From NCBI RefSeq assembly GCF_014145225.1, contig NZ_JABVCQ010000004.1, forward strand, positions 1 through 64,000: a DNA stretch of 64,000 nt, read 5' to 3'. Every line of letters begins with the position of its first letter. Position 1 is the first letter of the stretch. Below are positions 22,057-31,174 of this stretch, in pieces. The notes under the pieces are model-generated. The model saw only the letters and a program-made list of their open reading frames with translations. It was not told where the DNA came from and searched no databases. This DNA comes from Thiospirillum jenense. GTDB taxonomy: Bacteria; Pseudomonadota; Gammaproteobacteria; Chromatiales; Chromatiaceae. The position numbers and the translations under genes were made by a program.

Positions 22057-22090
22057 TGATCGTTCCCATGTACCAGCGTGGGAACAATCA
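22057..22090. repeat. palindromic intergenic repeat, copy 1
   Basis: An imperfect palindrome: TGATCGTTCCCA ... TGGGAACAATCA with a 10-base centre (perfect inner arms 22062-22068 and 22079-22085). It lies 8 bases after the pyk stop. A related element occurs at 60910-60943. It may act as a 3' stabiliser or terminator, and the type resembles the GTTCCCA/TGGGAAC small palindromes dispersed in many gammaproteobacterial genomes. Confidence 0.65.
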
Positions 22091-22133
22091 ATTGCTAATG
22101 ACTCACATTAAAACAGCGCAACCACAAACCTGA

Positions 22134-22460
22134 ATGAAAAGGAAGGCTAATTTAATTGGGATAATGCTATTGACGATGAGTTGCTGTGCCTATTCTCAGC
22201 CGCACTACGATTTAAGAGACGTTCGTTCTTATCACCCACCCAATGAACCACTCGGGCTATTTATCACATCATTTCAAGTGGCCGACCTGAATACTAATCG
22301 GGTAAAAGATTACAAGTATCGCATTTATTGCCCAACTAAACGGGTGAGAGAAATAACTGACAATCAATGGGGTAAAGACCGTTATTTGTTGGATGAAGAT
22401 ACAACTCGCTTTAATGGCGCTCTAATTATCGCAGAAGTCATTGTCAGCATCTGCGAATAA
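22134..22460 (+). CDS. hypothetical secreted protein
   Basis: A 108-residue protein with an N-terminal export signal (KRK, then a hydrophobic stretch IGIMLLTMSCCAYS), probably cleaved around residue 20; a lipoprotein reading at one of the two adjacent cysteines cannot be excluded. The mature part is polar, with two further cysteines (in YRIYCPT and at the C-terminus VSICE) that could pair in the periplasm. I recognise no family. AGG just upstream could serve as ribosome binding site. Confidence 0.55.
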   Translation: MKRKANLIGIMLLTMSCCAYSQPHYDLRDVRSYHPPNEPLGLFITSFQVADLNTNRVKDYKYRIYCPTKRVREITDNQWGKDRYLLDEDTTRFNGALIIAEVIVSICE

Positions 22461-22584
22461 GTTACCCGATGTTACGCGCCGTGCTATGGTCAATCTAAGA
22501 TCAATTGATTGCAGAATGACAGCTTGTTAATTGCTTGTCATGGCAATCGCATCGTTTTTTTATTGAAATAACTATTAAAAACCT

Positions 22585-23241
22585 CTAATCATCCGCTAAT
22601 ACCCCCTGCTGCAACCGCAATGTACGATACGGCAGGGTGTGAATAATGTCGAGATTATGCGTGGCAATGAGCAGCGTCACGCCCACCCCATGAAAGCGTT
22701 CAAATAACGCAAATATCTCCCGCGATAATTCTGGATCAAGATTACCCGTCGGTTCATCCGCTAAAATAATTGGTGGGCGTGCCACGACAGCGCGGGCAAT
22801 ACCAACGCGCTGCTGTTCACCGCATGACAAGGTAATGGGCGCGGCGCATTCAAGTTGTAATAACCCGACCTGATCGAGCGCCGCCCGCACCCGCTTTTCT
22901 ATTTCCCGGCGCGTTAATCCAGCGGCAATTAACGGTAATGCCACATTATCAAACACGCTGCGCTCGGGTAATAGGCGATGGTCTTGAAAAACCATGCCGA
23001 CATAGCGGCGATATAATGGGATTTTATTGATCGGCAATGTATTGATGTTCACACCGTTAATTAATACTTGGCCGCGGGTGGGGCGTTCAAATAACCCAAT
23101 TAAACGGAGCAACGTGCTTTTACCAGCGCCGGAATGGCCAGTTAAAAATGCCATGTCGCCGTTCGCTAATGTGAAGCTCACTTCACGCAAGGCTTCGCCG
23201 CGTTCGGGATAGCGTTTAGTGACTCGGTCGAATTGAATCAC
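22585..23241 (-). CDS. ftsE: cell-division ABC ATPase FtsE
   Basis: The ATPase of the FtsEX complex, which sits on the inner membrane at the divisome and activates peptidoglycan hydrolases. The 218-residue protein shows FtsE-specific [16 protein letters not shown] (Walker A), MVFQDHRLL (Q-loop) and [11 protein letters not shown] (Walker B). The ABC signature reads LSCGEQQ: C140 replaces the normally invariant first glycine of LSGGEQQ. The DNA has TGC where GGC would be expected. No ftsX follows; the downstream region holds the convergent gene at 22134. A different ABC ATPase of the LolD/FtsE group is possible but less likely. Confidence 0.88.
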   Translation of the reverse strand: MIQFDRVTKRYPERGEALREVSFTLANGDMAFLTGHSGAGKSTLLRLIGLFERPTRGQVLINGVNINTLPINKIPLYRRYVGMVFQDHRLLPERSVFDNVALPLIAAGLTRREIEKRVRAALDQVGLLQLECAAPITLSCGEQQRVGIARAVVARPPIILADEPTGNLDPELSREIFALFERFHGVGVTLLIATHNLDIIHTLPYRTLRLQQGVLADD

Positions 23242-23395
23242 GCGATAATTGATGAATAATTAAATAAAGGTTGAGTGATGATCGGGAGTGGTAATCATCA
23301 TCACCGCCCGCTCGTGATTGCGGTATTCTATTGACCGCTTTAATAGCCTAAACTGTCCGCCGTTAAAAAGCAACTGACATTTGATTAAGTATTTG

Positions 23396-24559
23396 ATGAA
23401 TACCCAACGCCAATCCCCCGCTGATTTAATCATCACCCCGCCGCGCATTGCAATACTTGGCTTTCGCGCCGGCGCCGGCGGCATCGCACGGGTGATGCGC
23501 GATTTAATTGCTGGATTAGCCGCCGCCGGTGCTGAAATTGATTTATTACTGCCGCCGGGTCAATTGCCAGAATTGCCGCCGTTATTAGCAGAAATTGGCG
23601 CGGCTATTACCTGCATCACATTAGAAGATGCCAATTCACAGGTCGCCATTCAACAATTGCGCAATTACCTCGCGCACCGCCAACCGACGGCGTTATTAAG
23701 CAACCGCGACCGCACTCATGCGCTATTGGCAATGGCGACGGTGCGCGGTCAACGCCCGCCAGTGTGGCTACGGGTTGGCAGCGACATGCGCGAAAAAATT
23801 CGAGCAAAATCATGGCTTAGGCGCTGGCAATACCGCGCTACCCTGTGCCACAACTACCGCGCAGCCGATGGGTTAATTGCCAATTCCAATGGTGTGGCGG
23901 ACGCATTAAACGCATTATTGGGGAATCATAAACCGCCGCCGTTAGTCACTATTCCCAATCCAATTAACCGCGCCCGCATTCAGACGCTGGCTGCATTGCC
24001 GCCGCCGCATGATTGGTTAAAAGAAACGCCAGCACCGCCAATTATTATAAGTGTCGGGCGCTTAGTGGCGGCAAAAGACTTTGCCACGTTAATTCGGGCA
24101 ATGGCGCATTTGCGTCATCAATTCAACTCGCCAGCGCGGTTAATTATTTACGGTGAAGGGCGGCAGCGCCCGGCATTAGAAAAGTTAATTCGCCAACTGC
24201 AATTAACCGACGCTGTTTCATTACCTGGATTTATTGACAACCCCTATTGTGCATTACGCCACGCGCAGCTATTTGTATTATCATCGCGCTTTGAAGGCTC
24301 GCCCAATGCGTTAATTGAAGCATTAGTCTGCGGCACGCCCTGTATTGCCACTGATTGCCGTAGCGGGCCGCGTGATATTCTTGGCAATGGCGAATACGGT
24401 ACGCTCGTGCCGGTGGGTGATGTTTCTGCATTAGCGCGGGCAATGGCCGCGACCTTAGCGCACCCGCCGCCGCCCGCCGTGTTAATGACGGCGGCGCAGC
24501 GATTCGATCAAACAGTCAATGCCGGCGCGTATTTGCGCACCTTGACCACTCCCGTTTAA
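23396..24559 (+). CDS. glycosyltransferase family 4 protein
   Basis: A GT-B fold, retaining-type glycosyltransferase of about 387 residues. The N-terminal acceptor half has GFRAGAGGIARVMRDLI, where glycine-rich loops bind substrate. The C-terminal half has IISVGRLVAAKDFATLI and the donor-binding EX7E region FEGSPNALIEALVCGTP. The start is set at the ATG 23396 rather than the upstream TTG. It may build cell-surface polysaccharide; sugar specificity cannot be read. It is followed by coaX after 23 bases, which is not a functional relative, and is divergent from ftsE. Confidence 0.88.
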   Translation: MNTQRQSPADLIITPPRIAILGFRAGAGGIARVMRDLIAGLAAAGAEIDLLLPPGQLPELPPLLAEIGAAITCITLEDANSQVAIQQLRNYLAHRQPTALLSNRDRTHALLAMATVRGQRPPVWLRVGSDMREKIRAKSWLRRWQYRATLCHNYRAADGLIANSNGVADALNALLGNHKPPPLVTIPNPINRARIQTLAALPPPHDWLKETPAPPIIISVGRLVAAKDFATLIRAMAHLRHQFNSPARLIIYGEGRQRPALEKLIRQLQLTDAVSLPGFIDNPYCALRHAQLFVLSSRFEGSPNALIEALVCGTPCIATDCRSGPRDILGNGEYGTLVPVGDVSALARAMAATLAHPPPPAVLMTAAQRFDQTVNAGAYLRTLTTPV

Positions 24560-24582
24560 TCACAATGACTGAAATAATAATG

Positions 24583-25332
24583 ATGCGTTTAATAATTGAC
24601 ATCGGCAATACCACCATTAAATGGGCAGCGCACCGCGATGGTGAATTAACGCCAATGAACAGCGCCCGTCATTTTGGCGCGTTACCATTGGATATTTATG
24701 CTGCGTGGGAACAATTGCCGCGCCCCGATCATATTATGATTGCCAGCGTGGCGGCCGAAACCGTATTGATAGCAATTGATAATCTGTGCTATACCTATTG
24801 GCAATTAGTGCCAGAACGAATTAGCGCGGCGCGGGTGATGCAGGCGGCGCCGGCATTAAAAACTGCTTATACTGATCCGCACCAATTAGGCATAGATCGG
24901 TGGCTGGTTTTATTAGCGGCGCAGCGGCATTATCCCGGCACGGTGTTAATCATTGATGCCGGCACGGCAATGACATTTGATGGGTTATTAGCGAATGGTC
25001 AGCATTTGGGCGGCTTGATTTTGCCGGGGATTGAATTGATGCGGCAGAGCTTATTTCATAATACACAACTGCCGCCAGAATTGCGGGTAGACAGCAGTAT
25101 CAATTGGGCAACGGATACCGGCAGTGCCATTGCCAGCGGTTGTTTACATGCAGCGATGGCGATTGCTGCGCAATTATGTCAGCAATTACAGCAATACGAC
25201 GCCGCGCCGCAATTGTTATTAACTGGTGGCGATGCGGAGCGGCTTTTACCAGTATTCAACCAATTAAATAACGCCGGTCAGGTGCGCCATGTTCCGGCGT
25301 TGGTATTAGAAGGATTGGTAGAGTTAATCTGA
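24583..25332 (+). CDS. coaX: type III pantothenate kinase
   Basis: Phosphorylates pantothenate in the first step of coenzyme A synthesis, using the CoaX rather than CoaA fold. The protein of 249 residues starts with the phosphate-binding LIIDIGNTTIKW, has the pantothenate-site segment DPHQLGIDRW and the second ATP motif LIIDAGTAMTFDG, and ends with LLTGGDAERL. An ATG at 24565 would add six residues; the ATG at 24583 places the family start correctly. Its stop lies 9 bases before the convergent hemerythrin gene. Confidence 0.94.
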   Translation: MRLIIDIGNTTIKWAAHRDGELTPMNSARHFGALPLDIYAAWEQLPRPDHIMIASVAAETVLIAIDNLCYTYWQLVPERISAARVMQAAPALKTAYTDPHQLGIDRWLVLLAAQRHYPGTVLIIDAGTAMTFDGLLANGQHLGGLILPGIELMRQSLFHNTQLPPELRVDSSINWATDTGSAIASGCLHAAMAIAAQLCQQLQQYDAAPQLLLTGGDAERLLPVFNQLNNAGQVRHVPALVLEGLVELI

Positions 25333-25341
25333 TATTTGTAA

Positions 25342-25785
25342 TTAAATGCGCTGTTCGGTAAATAACCCAATTTCAACTAACTTGGGAAATAATACCTGCT
25401 CTTCTCGATCAACGCGGTAGCTCAACATGTCTAGTATTTCGCGGCTCTCTTCGAGGAATTCTTCACAGAAATTAAAGTTGCAGTCTTTTAACCACCTGTG
25501 ATGATATTCTTCAAAGGTGCGGCGCAGCGGTTTTTCTGTGCTAATAAATCCCCACGCAATGGATTTGACTTTGGGATCGGTGTGGCTTAATAGGTTGGGG
25601 TATAATTGCTGATCTTCTTCGGCCAAGTGGTCAAGCACCCGCCGCCCTAATTCGCATAATAATTGATAAGCAATTTTGGCATTGGGGCGGATGCTTAATT
25701 GTTCAATGGTCAGAATTGCGTTTAGGTTCTCGATGATTTGACGCAATGCGGCATGGTTATCACGATAACTAACAAGCGTTTGCAT
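25342..25785 (-). CDS. hemerythrin-like cation-binding domain protein
   Basis: A 147-residue four-helix protein of the HHE cation-binding family. Putative diiron ligands are in order: H in DNHAALRQ, H/E in DHLAEEDQQLYP, HH in EEYHHRWLK, and D/E in DREEQVLFP. Such proteins bind oxygen or handle iron or nitrosative stress; which applies here is unknown. An AGGAGGAAT ribosome binding site lies right before the ATG. It is probably monocistronic and converges on coaX. Confidence 0.88.
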   Translation of the reverse strand: MQTLVSYRDNHAALRQIIENLNAILTIEQLSIRPNAKIAYQLLCELGRRVLDHLAEEDQQLYPNLLSHTDPKVKSIAWGFISTEKPLRRTFEEYHHRWLKDCNFNFCEEFLEESREILDMLSYRVDREEQVLFPKLVEIGLFTEQRI

Positions 25786-26022
25786 AATTCCTCCTGACGT
25801 GCGGCCGGTCTCGTAAGCAGTTTTTTAATAAAAACAGTGATGGGTTGGGCGTGGTGAATGAAGTGGTGAGTGACGAGGTTAAGCAGGTTAATTGCGGGGT
25901 TTAATCAGGTGCGCGCCCCCAGTCAAGCAGCGTTTAATTATATTCAGTTGAGTTAAAATACCCTTGTCATTTCACAATTGAGTATAGCACCAAGATATGA
26001 CAATCATATTCCCATTCTCTTT

Positions 26023-27336
26023 ATGGTATTAAACACAATTGCGACCATTTGTCCGGCAGTGTTTATTGCCGCGCCAGCATCCGGTCAGGGCAAAACCACG
26101 CTGACGGCGGGATTGGCGCGGCTGTATCGTCAACATGGGTTGCAGGTACAGGTTTTCAAAACCGGGCCCGATTTTCTCGACCCGTTGATTTTGGAACGCG
26201 CCAGCGGGGCGACCGTGTACAACCTCGATCTGTGGATGGGCGGCGCGGCGCATTGTCAGGCGCTGTTATATCAAGCGGCGCTGACGGCAGATGTGATCGT
26301 GGTCGAAGGTGCGATGGGGTTGTATGACGGCCATCCCTCTGGCGCGGAATTGGCCGCCCAATTTGCGTTGCCGGTGATGTGCGTGATTGACGCGCATGCG
26401 ATGGCGCAGACGTTTGCGGCGATTGCGTGGGGGTTGGTCAATTTTCAGCCGGGCTTGACGGTCGCGGGCGTGTTGGCCAACCGCGTCGGCAGTGCCAATC
26501 ACGTCGCGCTGCTGACCGACGCGCTGCCCGAGTCGGTGCGGTTACTCGCCGCCATCCGCCGTGATGCCGCGCTGGAATTGCCGCACCGCCATCTTGGTTT
26601 GTGGCAGGCGGAAGAAATCACCGATTTAGACGCCCGATTGGATCGGATCGCGGCAGTATTGGCGAACACCGCGCTGGTGGATTTACCGCCGACGGTGACA
26701 TTTCACCCGCCGCCGCCCGCGCTGCAAACCGAGGTGACGAGTGCGCTGCGCGGCGTCCGCATCGCCATTGCCCACGACCGCGCTTTTGCATTTATTTACC
26801 CGGCCAACTTGGACGTGTTGCGCGCAGCGGGTGCGGAGTTGGTCAATTTTTCACCGTTAACCGATCAGACGCTCCCGCCGTGCGATGCGGTGTATTTACC
26901 TGGCGGCTATCCAGAACTGTACTTGCGCGAACTGGCAGCGAATCAGGCGTTAATTGCCGCGTTACGCGCCCATCATGCCGCCAACAAGCCGCTATTGGCC
27001 GAATGCGGCGGGCTGCTGTACACGCTCACGTCTCTGGCCGCCGTCCACAATGAACCGATTGAATTACTCAACCTATTGCCCGGTCACGCACAAATGCAGC
27101 CGCGGCTGGTCAACTTGGGGTTGCACGAGGTGACGTTACCCGAAGGCACGTTACGCGGTCACACGTTCCACCACTCGCGCTCGACGGTGGCGCTTGCCCC
27201 GCTGGCGCAGTCAACGCCGCAGCGGCCGGGCGCATCACCCGAGTCGGTGTGGCGCATTCAACGGCTGACTGCGTCCTATTTGCACCTGTATTTTCCGTCC
27301 AATCCTGACGCCGCCGTGCGGCTATTTTTGCCATGA
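26023..27336 (+). CDS. cobB: cobyrinic acid a,c-diamide synthase
   Basis: Amidates carboxylates a and c of cobyrinate or hydrogenobyrinate in cobalamin synthesis. The protein of 437 residues has an N-terminal P-loop FIAAPASGQGKTTLTAG and a C-terminal class I glutaminase-like domain with LPGGYPELYLREL and the nucleophile cysteine in AECGGLLYT. A TTG at 25978 would extend it by 15 residues; ATG 26023 gives the usual start. It overlaps the next gene by ATGA. No cobalamin riboswitch was recognised in the 237-base upstream gap. The gene is GC-rich with CTG/GCG codons, unlike its neighbours upstream. Confidence 0.93.
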   Translation: MVLNTIATICPAVFIAAPASGQGKTTLTAGLARLYRQHGLQVQVFKTGPDFLDPLILERASGATVYNLDLWMGGAAHCQALLYQAALTADVIVVEGAMGLYDGHPSGAELAAQFALPVMCVIDAHAMAQTFAAIAWGLVNFQPGLTVAGVLANRVGSANHVALLTDALPESVRLLAAIRRDAALELPHRHLGLWQAEEITDLDARLDRIAAVLANTALVDLPPTVTFHPPPPALQTEVTSALRGVRIAIAHDRAFAFIYPANLDVLRAAGAELVNFSPLTDQTLPPCDAVYLPGGYPELYLRELAANQALIAALRAHHAANKPLLAECGGLLYTLTSLAAVHNEPIELLNLLPGHAQMQPRLVNLGLHEVTLPEGTLRGHTFHHSRSTVALAPLAQSTPQRPGASPESVWRIQRLTASYLHLYFPSNPDAAVRLFLP

Positions 27337-28349
27337 CTCAACTTCACCTCACCCGCACCTTGCCACACGGTGGGCAGTTACGCCGCGCCGCGACCGAGTA
27401 CGGTATTCCACTGACCGACTGGCTGGATTTATCCACCGGCATCAACCCGCGGCCGTGGCCAGTGCCTGCCGCTGTGACGAGTTACTGGTCACGGCTGCCG
27501 GAAGCCGATGACGGGTTGGAAACGGCCGCGGCGCAGTATTACGGCAGCGATCAACTGCTGCCCGTCGCCGGTAGTCAAGCCGCGATTCAAGCACTGCCGC
27601 ACCTGCGCCCGCCGTGCCGCGTGGGCATTCTCACGCCCAGTTACGCGGAACATCAGCACGCCTGGGCGCTGGCCGGTCATCAAGTGCTGGCGCTGACGGT
27701 TGGCGAATTGGACGCGGCCGTCGCGGCGGCTGATCTGGACGTGTTGCTGTTAATTCATCCCAACAACCCGAGCGGAGCGCGGTTCGAGCGGGCGCAGTTG
27801 CTGAATTGGCACGAGTCACTGGCACGGCGCGGCGGGTGGTTGGTGGTGGACGAGGCGTTTATGGACGTGACGCCGGAGCAGAGTTTGGTGACTGACTTGC
27901 CGCGCACGGGATTGATTGTGTTGCGCTCGCTCGGCAAATTTTTTGGATTAGCCGGGGCGCGGGTGGGATTTGTGTTTGCCGACGACGCCACGCGGCAGGC
28001 GGTGGGTGAGCATTTAGGGCCGTGGACAGTGGCAAGTCCGGCGCGCTGGGTGGCGACGCGGGCGTTGGCGGATCGGGATTGGCAAATCACCACGCGGGCG
28101 TGGCTCCCGCTGGCGGGCGAGCGGCTGGCGCAGGTGTTGACGGAACAGGGTTTGACCCCGCAGGGCGGGTGTGCATTATTTCAGTGGGTGGTGACGCCCG
28201 CCGCGGCCGCGCTGCATTCGCATTTGGCACGGGCGGGCATCTTGACGCGGTTATTTACCACCCCGGCGGCGGTGCGCTTTGGCTTGCCCAACACGGCGGC
28301 TGAGTGGCAGCGGTTGACGGCGGCGCTGGGGCAATTGACGCGCAATTAA
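27333..28349 (+). CDS. cobD: threonine-phosphate decarboxylase CobD/CobC
   Basis: A PLP enzyme that makes (R)-1-amino-2-propanol phosphate, the linker of the cobalamin lower loop. The protein of 338 residues has the family start PHGGQLRRAATEYGIP with DLSTGINP, the PLP aspartate region VVDEAFMD, and the Schiff-base lysine in RSLGKFFGLAGARVG. It overlaps cobB by four bases and shares its high GC. No other cobalamin gene is present in the window, so the pair is separated from the rest of the pathway. Confidence 0.93.
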   Translation: MTQLHLTRTLPHGGQLRRAATEYGIPLTDWLDLSTGINPRPWPVPAAVTSYWSRLPEADDGLETAAAQYYGSDQLLPVAGSQAAIQALPHLRPPCRVGILTPSYAEHQHAWALAGHQVLALTVGELDAAVAAADLDVLLLIHPNNPSGARFERAQLLNWHESLARRGGWLVVDEAFMDVTPEQSLVTDLPRTGLIVLRSLGKFFGLAGARVGFVFADDATRQAVGEHLGPWTVASPARWVATRALADRDWQITTRAWLPLAGERLAQVLTEQGLTPQGGCALFQWVVTPAAAALHSHLARAGILTRLFTTPAAVRFGLPNTAAEWQRLTAALGQLTRN

Positions 28350-28351
28350 AA

Positions 28352-28960
28352 CTAATGCGTGTCAACCGCTAATGATTCTTCAAATAAATGTTCCATTTTT
28401 GGCACGAGGCGATTTTTTGACGCGGCGGCTTTCATAAAGATCATCAGCGCCTCTAATTCACCAATCACCAGGCGCGAATCAATGTTTTGTTCTTCATAGA
28501 TAACGCGCACTTCCCGCCCGCATAAATCAATTAAAAACGCATCATCGCGGGCCATGCCAATCGCCAAACCAATTAGGTGCGGCATAGCGCGATCACTGCG
28601 GTTTAATGCAACTTTGAGTGCAAATTCATTCCAGGCTTGAATCCAGCGTTGCCGTTCACTTTCATACACCCGCGACACGTCGGTGCGCAAAAATAACACC
28701 AGCGAATTCATATTTCTGGAGAGTGTTTCTTCTGGCACCTTGCGCATTCGATTAAGTGCTTTGGTGTGATGTTCAATGCAATGTTCGCATTGATAATACT
28801 GGGCTAATCCTAATGCTACGCATTCCTTTTCTTCCAGCGTTAAAAAGGTTTCCCATTGTTCTTCCCCATCGGTGCCATCAAAGACCATCATGTGCATTAA
28901 GGTCATTAAATCCGAAATGTGTTTAGGAAAAATCTTATCTTTAAAAACACGACTACTCAT
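28352..28960 (-). CDS. AhpD-like/carboxymuconolactone decarboxylase family protein
   Basis: A 202-residue helical protein with the AhpD-type redox motif C-E-H-C followed by IEHHTKAL (about residues 59-70), preceded by LTLEEKECVALGLAQYYQ, typical of this superfamily. The C-terminal ~100 residues are an extension I do not recognise. A thiol-dependent peroxide or adaptor function is known for AhpD, but is only inferred here. The gene lies 3 bases after the cobD stop in opposite orientation and is downstream of the HD-GYP gene on the same strand, so the two may form a unit. Confidence 0.72.
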   Translation of the reverse strand: MSSRVFKDKIFPKHISDLMTLMHMMVFDGTDGEEQWETFLTLEEKECVALGLAQYYQCEHCIEHHTKALNRMRKVPEETLSRNMNSLVLFLRTDVSRVYESERQRWIQAWNEFALKVALNRSDRAMPHLIGLAIGMARDDAFLIDLCGREVRVIYEEQNIDSRLVIGELEALMIFMKAAASKNRLVPKMEHLFEESLAVDTH

Positions 28961-29017
28961 ACGGTGATTACTCTCAATTTCAAGGGCTTAGTTTTGGTGG
29001 ATTTAGTGAAGGGTTAT

Positions 29018-30217
29018 CTATAAAAAACGTTCAATATCAATGCCATATACCGCTGGATCAACTGCGCCGACAATGCGTTCTGTGGGGCTATCTTCGAGGG
29101 CAATATCCCTCATACGGTCAAAATGTCGTTGTTTGCGATTATAAACCACGCGCACCAGTGGACGTAATAAATCATTGCCCTGATCTACGACGATTGCCAA
29201 CATGCCGGATTCTAATGCCACGACGGAGCCGACGGGGTAAACGCCAATACAGCGGGCGAAATGTAACACCAGAGCGCGGTCGAAATGACTATCACTCCAT
29301 TCGAGCAGTTTTTTGGTCGCTTTATTCGGCAGCCAGGCTTCTTTATACACGCGCACTGAGGTCAGCGCATCATACACATCAACAATCGCCGCCATTCGAC
29401 CAATGCGATCAATTTGGTCCTGTTTTAATCCCAATGGATACCCGGAGCCGTCCACCCGTTCATGGTGTAATTGCATCACTTTAATCGCCACCGGGTCCAG
29501 TCCGGGCAATTGACATAATAAACCGCTGCCCAAATCAACGTGCTGTTTCATTTGGGCGAATTCGAGGTCAGTTAAGGCCGCTGGTTTATTTAATACCGTG
29601 AGCGGGACTAATGCTTTGCCGATGTCGTGTAATAAGCCGCCGAGCACTAGTCCTTGAATTTCGGAATAGGGTAAATCCAATTCCCGCGCAAAAGTCACCA
29701 ACAGCGCGGCGACGCTGACCGAGTGCATGAAGGTGTATTCATCACGCAACTTGAGGCGGGCGATGCTGGTGATGGCGTGTGGATTGCTGAATGCCGATTG
29801 GATCATGCGCTCGATTAGCGGTTCGAGGCTGTGCAATTCCAGTGGGCGGCCGCTGCGCACCGCCTCCATGATGCGCCGCATCTGTAAGGTCGCGTCATAT
29901 AACAAGGTTTTGGCACGCAGGCGTTCATTTTCGGAGGTCACCGGGCTGACGGTGGCTTGGTTGGCCTCGGCGACCGTTTCCAGTTCCAACTGCAACGCGG
30001 CATCCACCACGCTGGCCTCAACCGCCGTTTCCACATCATGCCCGCGTTCGGTATCAATATAGACATGATCCAAGCCGGTGCTGATCAATTTGCGGATGGC
30101 GCGCTCATCTTTGACATACAGTTGGTTGCTGACAAACGGGTGATCGAGCCAACCGCAGTCAAGATCGTGGATGAACATGCCAACGCGCAGGTCTGCAATT
30201 GCAACACGTTTAATCAT
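29018..30217 (-). CDS. HD-GYP domain protein (putative cyclic-di-GMP phosphodiesterase) with N-terminal DUF3391
   Basis: A 399-residue cytosolic protein. The first ~130 residues match the DUF3391 pattern (VAIADLRVGMFIHDLDCGWLDHPF, later LISTGLDHVYIDTERG). The HD-GYP domain follows, with metal-binding HDIGK and the hallmark HHERVDGSGYP. These enzymes hydrolyse cyclic di-GMP and tune motility or attachment. The ATG at 30217 (MIKRVAIADL) is preferred over an upstream TTG because it gives the family N-terminus. A PilZ protein at 34.7 kb could read the same signal. No signal peptide is seen. Confidence 0.93.
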   Translation of the reverse strand: MIKRVAIADLRVGMFIHDLDCGWLDHPFVSNQLYVKDERAIRKLISTGLDHVYIDTERGHDVETAVEASVVDAALQLELETVAEANQATVSPVTSENERLRAKTLLYDATLQMRRIMEAVRSGRPLELHSLEPLIERMIQSAFSNPHAITSIARLKLRDEYTFMHSVSVAALLVTFARELDLPYSEIQGLVLGGLLHDIGKALVPLTVLNKPAALTDLEFAQMKQHVDLGSGLLCQLPGLDPVAIKVMQLHHERVDGSGYPLGLKQDQIDRIGRMAAIVDVYDALTSVRVYKEAWLPNKATKKLLEWSDSHFDRALVLHFARCIGVYPVGSVVALESGMLAIVVDQGNDLLRPLVRVVYNRKQRHFDRMRDIALEDSPTERIVGAVDPAVYGIDIERFL

Positions 30218-30631
30218 GGTGAACACTCGTGGCAAAACTTGGCATCACACCGCTTCGGCGCAGGTCGGATCGCAACTGCGGCGCCAAATGGTTGACAGAA
30301 TTCATAAGGACAGTCGAGCGCTGATGAGAACGGCGGCGGCTGTGAAAACTCTACTGTAGGGCAAGCGTCGCTGAATACGCAAGAATGGCGCCGGGCGAAT
30401 GGCACTGGCAGCAACAGTGTATGTCATTAACGTTGCCCAGGTGTGACTGCGTATTGGTATATGTTTGCGATTTGCACAGGGACTGGACGCGGCAAGACTT
30501 GAATAATGCCCACTTCAGGGTAGAGTTGATTGACCGCCGAAGCCGCGCTTGATGACTATTGATTGCAGGTGAGTTTTTAATAGCGGTCAAACCATTTTGT
30601 CAACCCACAATTCGCCGGTGAATTCTTCACT
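30218..30631. other. 414-base divergent intergenic region
   Basis: This lies between the HD-GYP gene (minus) and folK (plus) and must hold both promoters. Short ORFs of 60-110 codons exist on both strands but have no ribosome binding site, and their composition (many Cys, Ser, Arg) looks non-coding. I see no convincing RNA structure. Confidence 0.5.
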
Positions 30632-31153
30632 ATGAATAATCATCCCGCTTCAACAAATGCCGCGCCCGTGCCAGCGTGGATTAGCATTGGCAGCAATGTC
30701 AATCGTGAATACTCCATTCGCGGCGCAATTCACGCCCTGCGCAATCAATTCGGCGCGGTGCATTGCTCACCGATTTATGAAACAGCGGCGGAAGGGTTTA
30801 TTGGTGAACCGTTTTTGAATCTCGTGGCCGGGATTCAAACTGCATTACCCGTTCACGCGATGATTACCCAATTACGCGCAATTGAAGATGCCGGCGGGCG
30901 AATACGCGGCGGCGCAAAATTCGCCCCGCGTACTTTAGATTTGGATTTATTAACTTACGGCGACGCGGTCGGTGTTATTGACGGTTATCAATTACCGCGT
31001 GATGAAATCGTGCGCTACGCTTTCGTATTAGCACCGCTCGCCGCCATTGCCCCCACCGCACTACACCCCGCATTAAACCGCAGTTACGCCGAATTATGGG
31101 CGGCCTTTACACCACCCGTCGAATTGCGGCATTATCCATTATCATTAGATTAA
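30632..31153 (+). CDS. folK: 2-amino-4-hydroxy-6-hydroxymethyldihydropteridine diphosphokinase (HPPK)
   Basis: Transfers pyrophosphate from ATP to the pterin in folate synthesis. The protein of 173 residues has WISIGSNVNRE near the N-terminus, FLNLVAGIQT, the HPPK signature APRTLDLDLLTYG (metal-binding DLD), and LPRDEIVRYAFVLAPLAAIAP. The first 14 residues are non-conserved. It is followed by bioH after 21 bases, so it may lead a folK-bioH-bioC-bioD operon. No other folate gene is nearby. Confidence 0.93.
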   Translation: MNNHPASTNAAPVPAWISIGSNVNREYSIRGAIHALRNQFGAVHCSPIYETAAEGFIGEPFLNLVAGIQTALPVHAMITQLRAIEDAGGRIRGGAKFAPRTLDLDLLTYGDAVGVIDGYQLPRDEIVRYAFVLAPLAAIAPTALHPALNRSYAELWAAFTPPVELRHYPLSLD

Positions 31154-31174
31154 AAATACCGCAGATCATTTCGC

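Noticed and set aside
23275-23304. GTGATGAT/ATCATCAC inverted repeat upstream of ftsE
   Set aside because: Short, with a 14-base loop, in AT-rich DNA rich in ATCAT words; could be chance and no regulator site is recognised.
25786-26022. Cobalamin riboswitch upstream of cobB
   Set aside because: The conserved B12-box sequence is not visible.
30351-30590. 79-codon minus-strand ORF in the gap before folK
   Set aside because: Ser/Cys-rich translation without start signal; looks non-coding.
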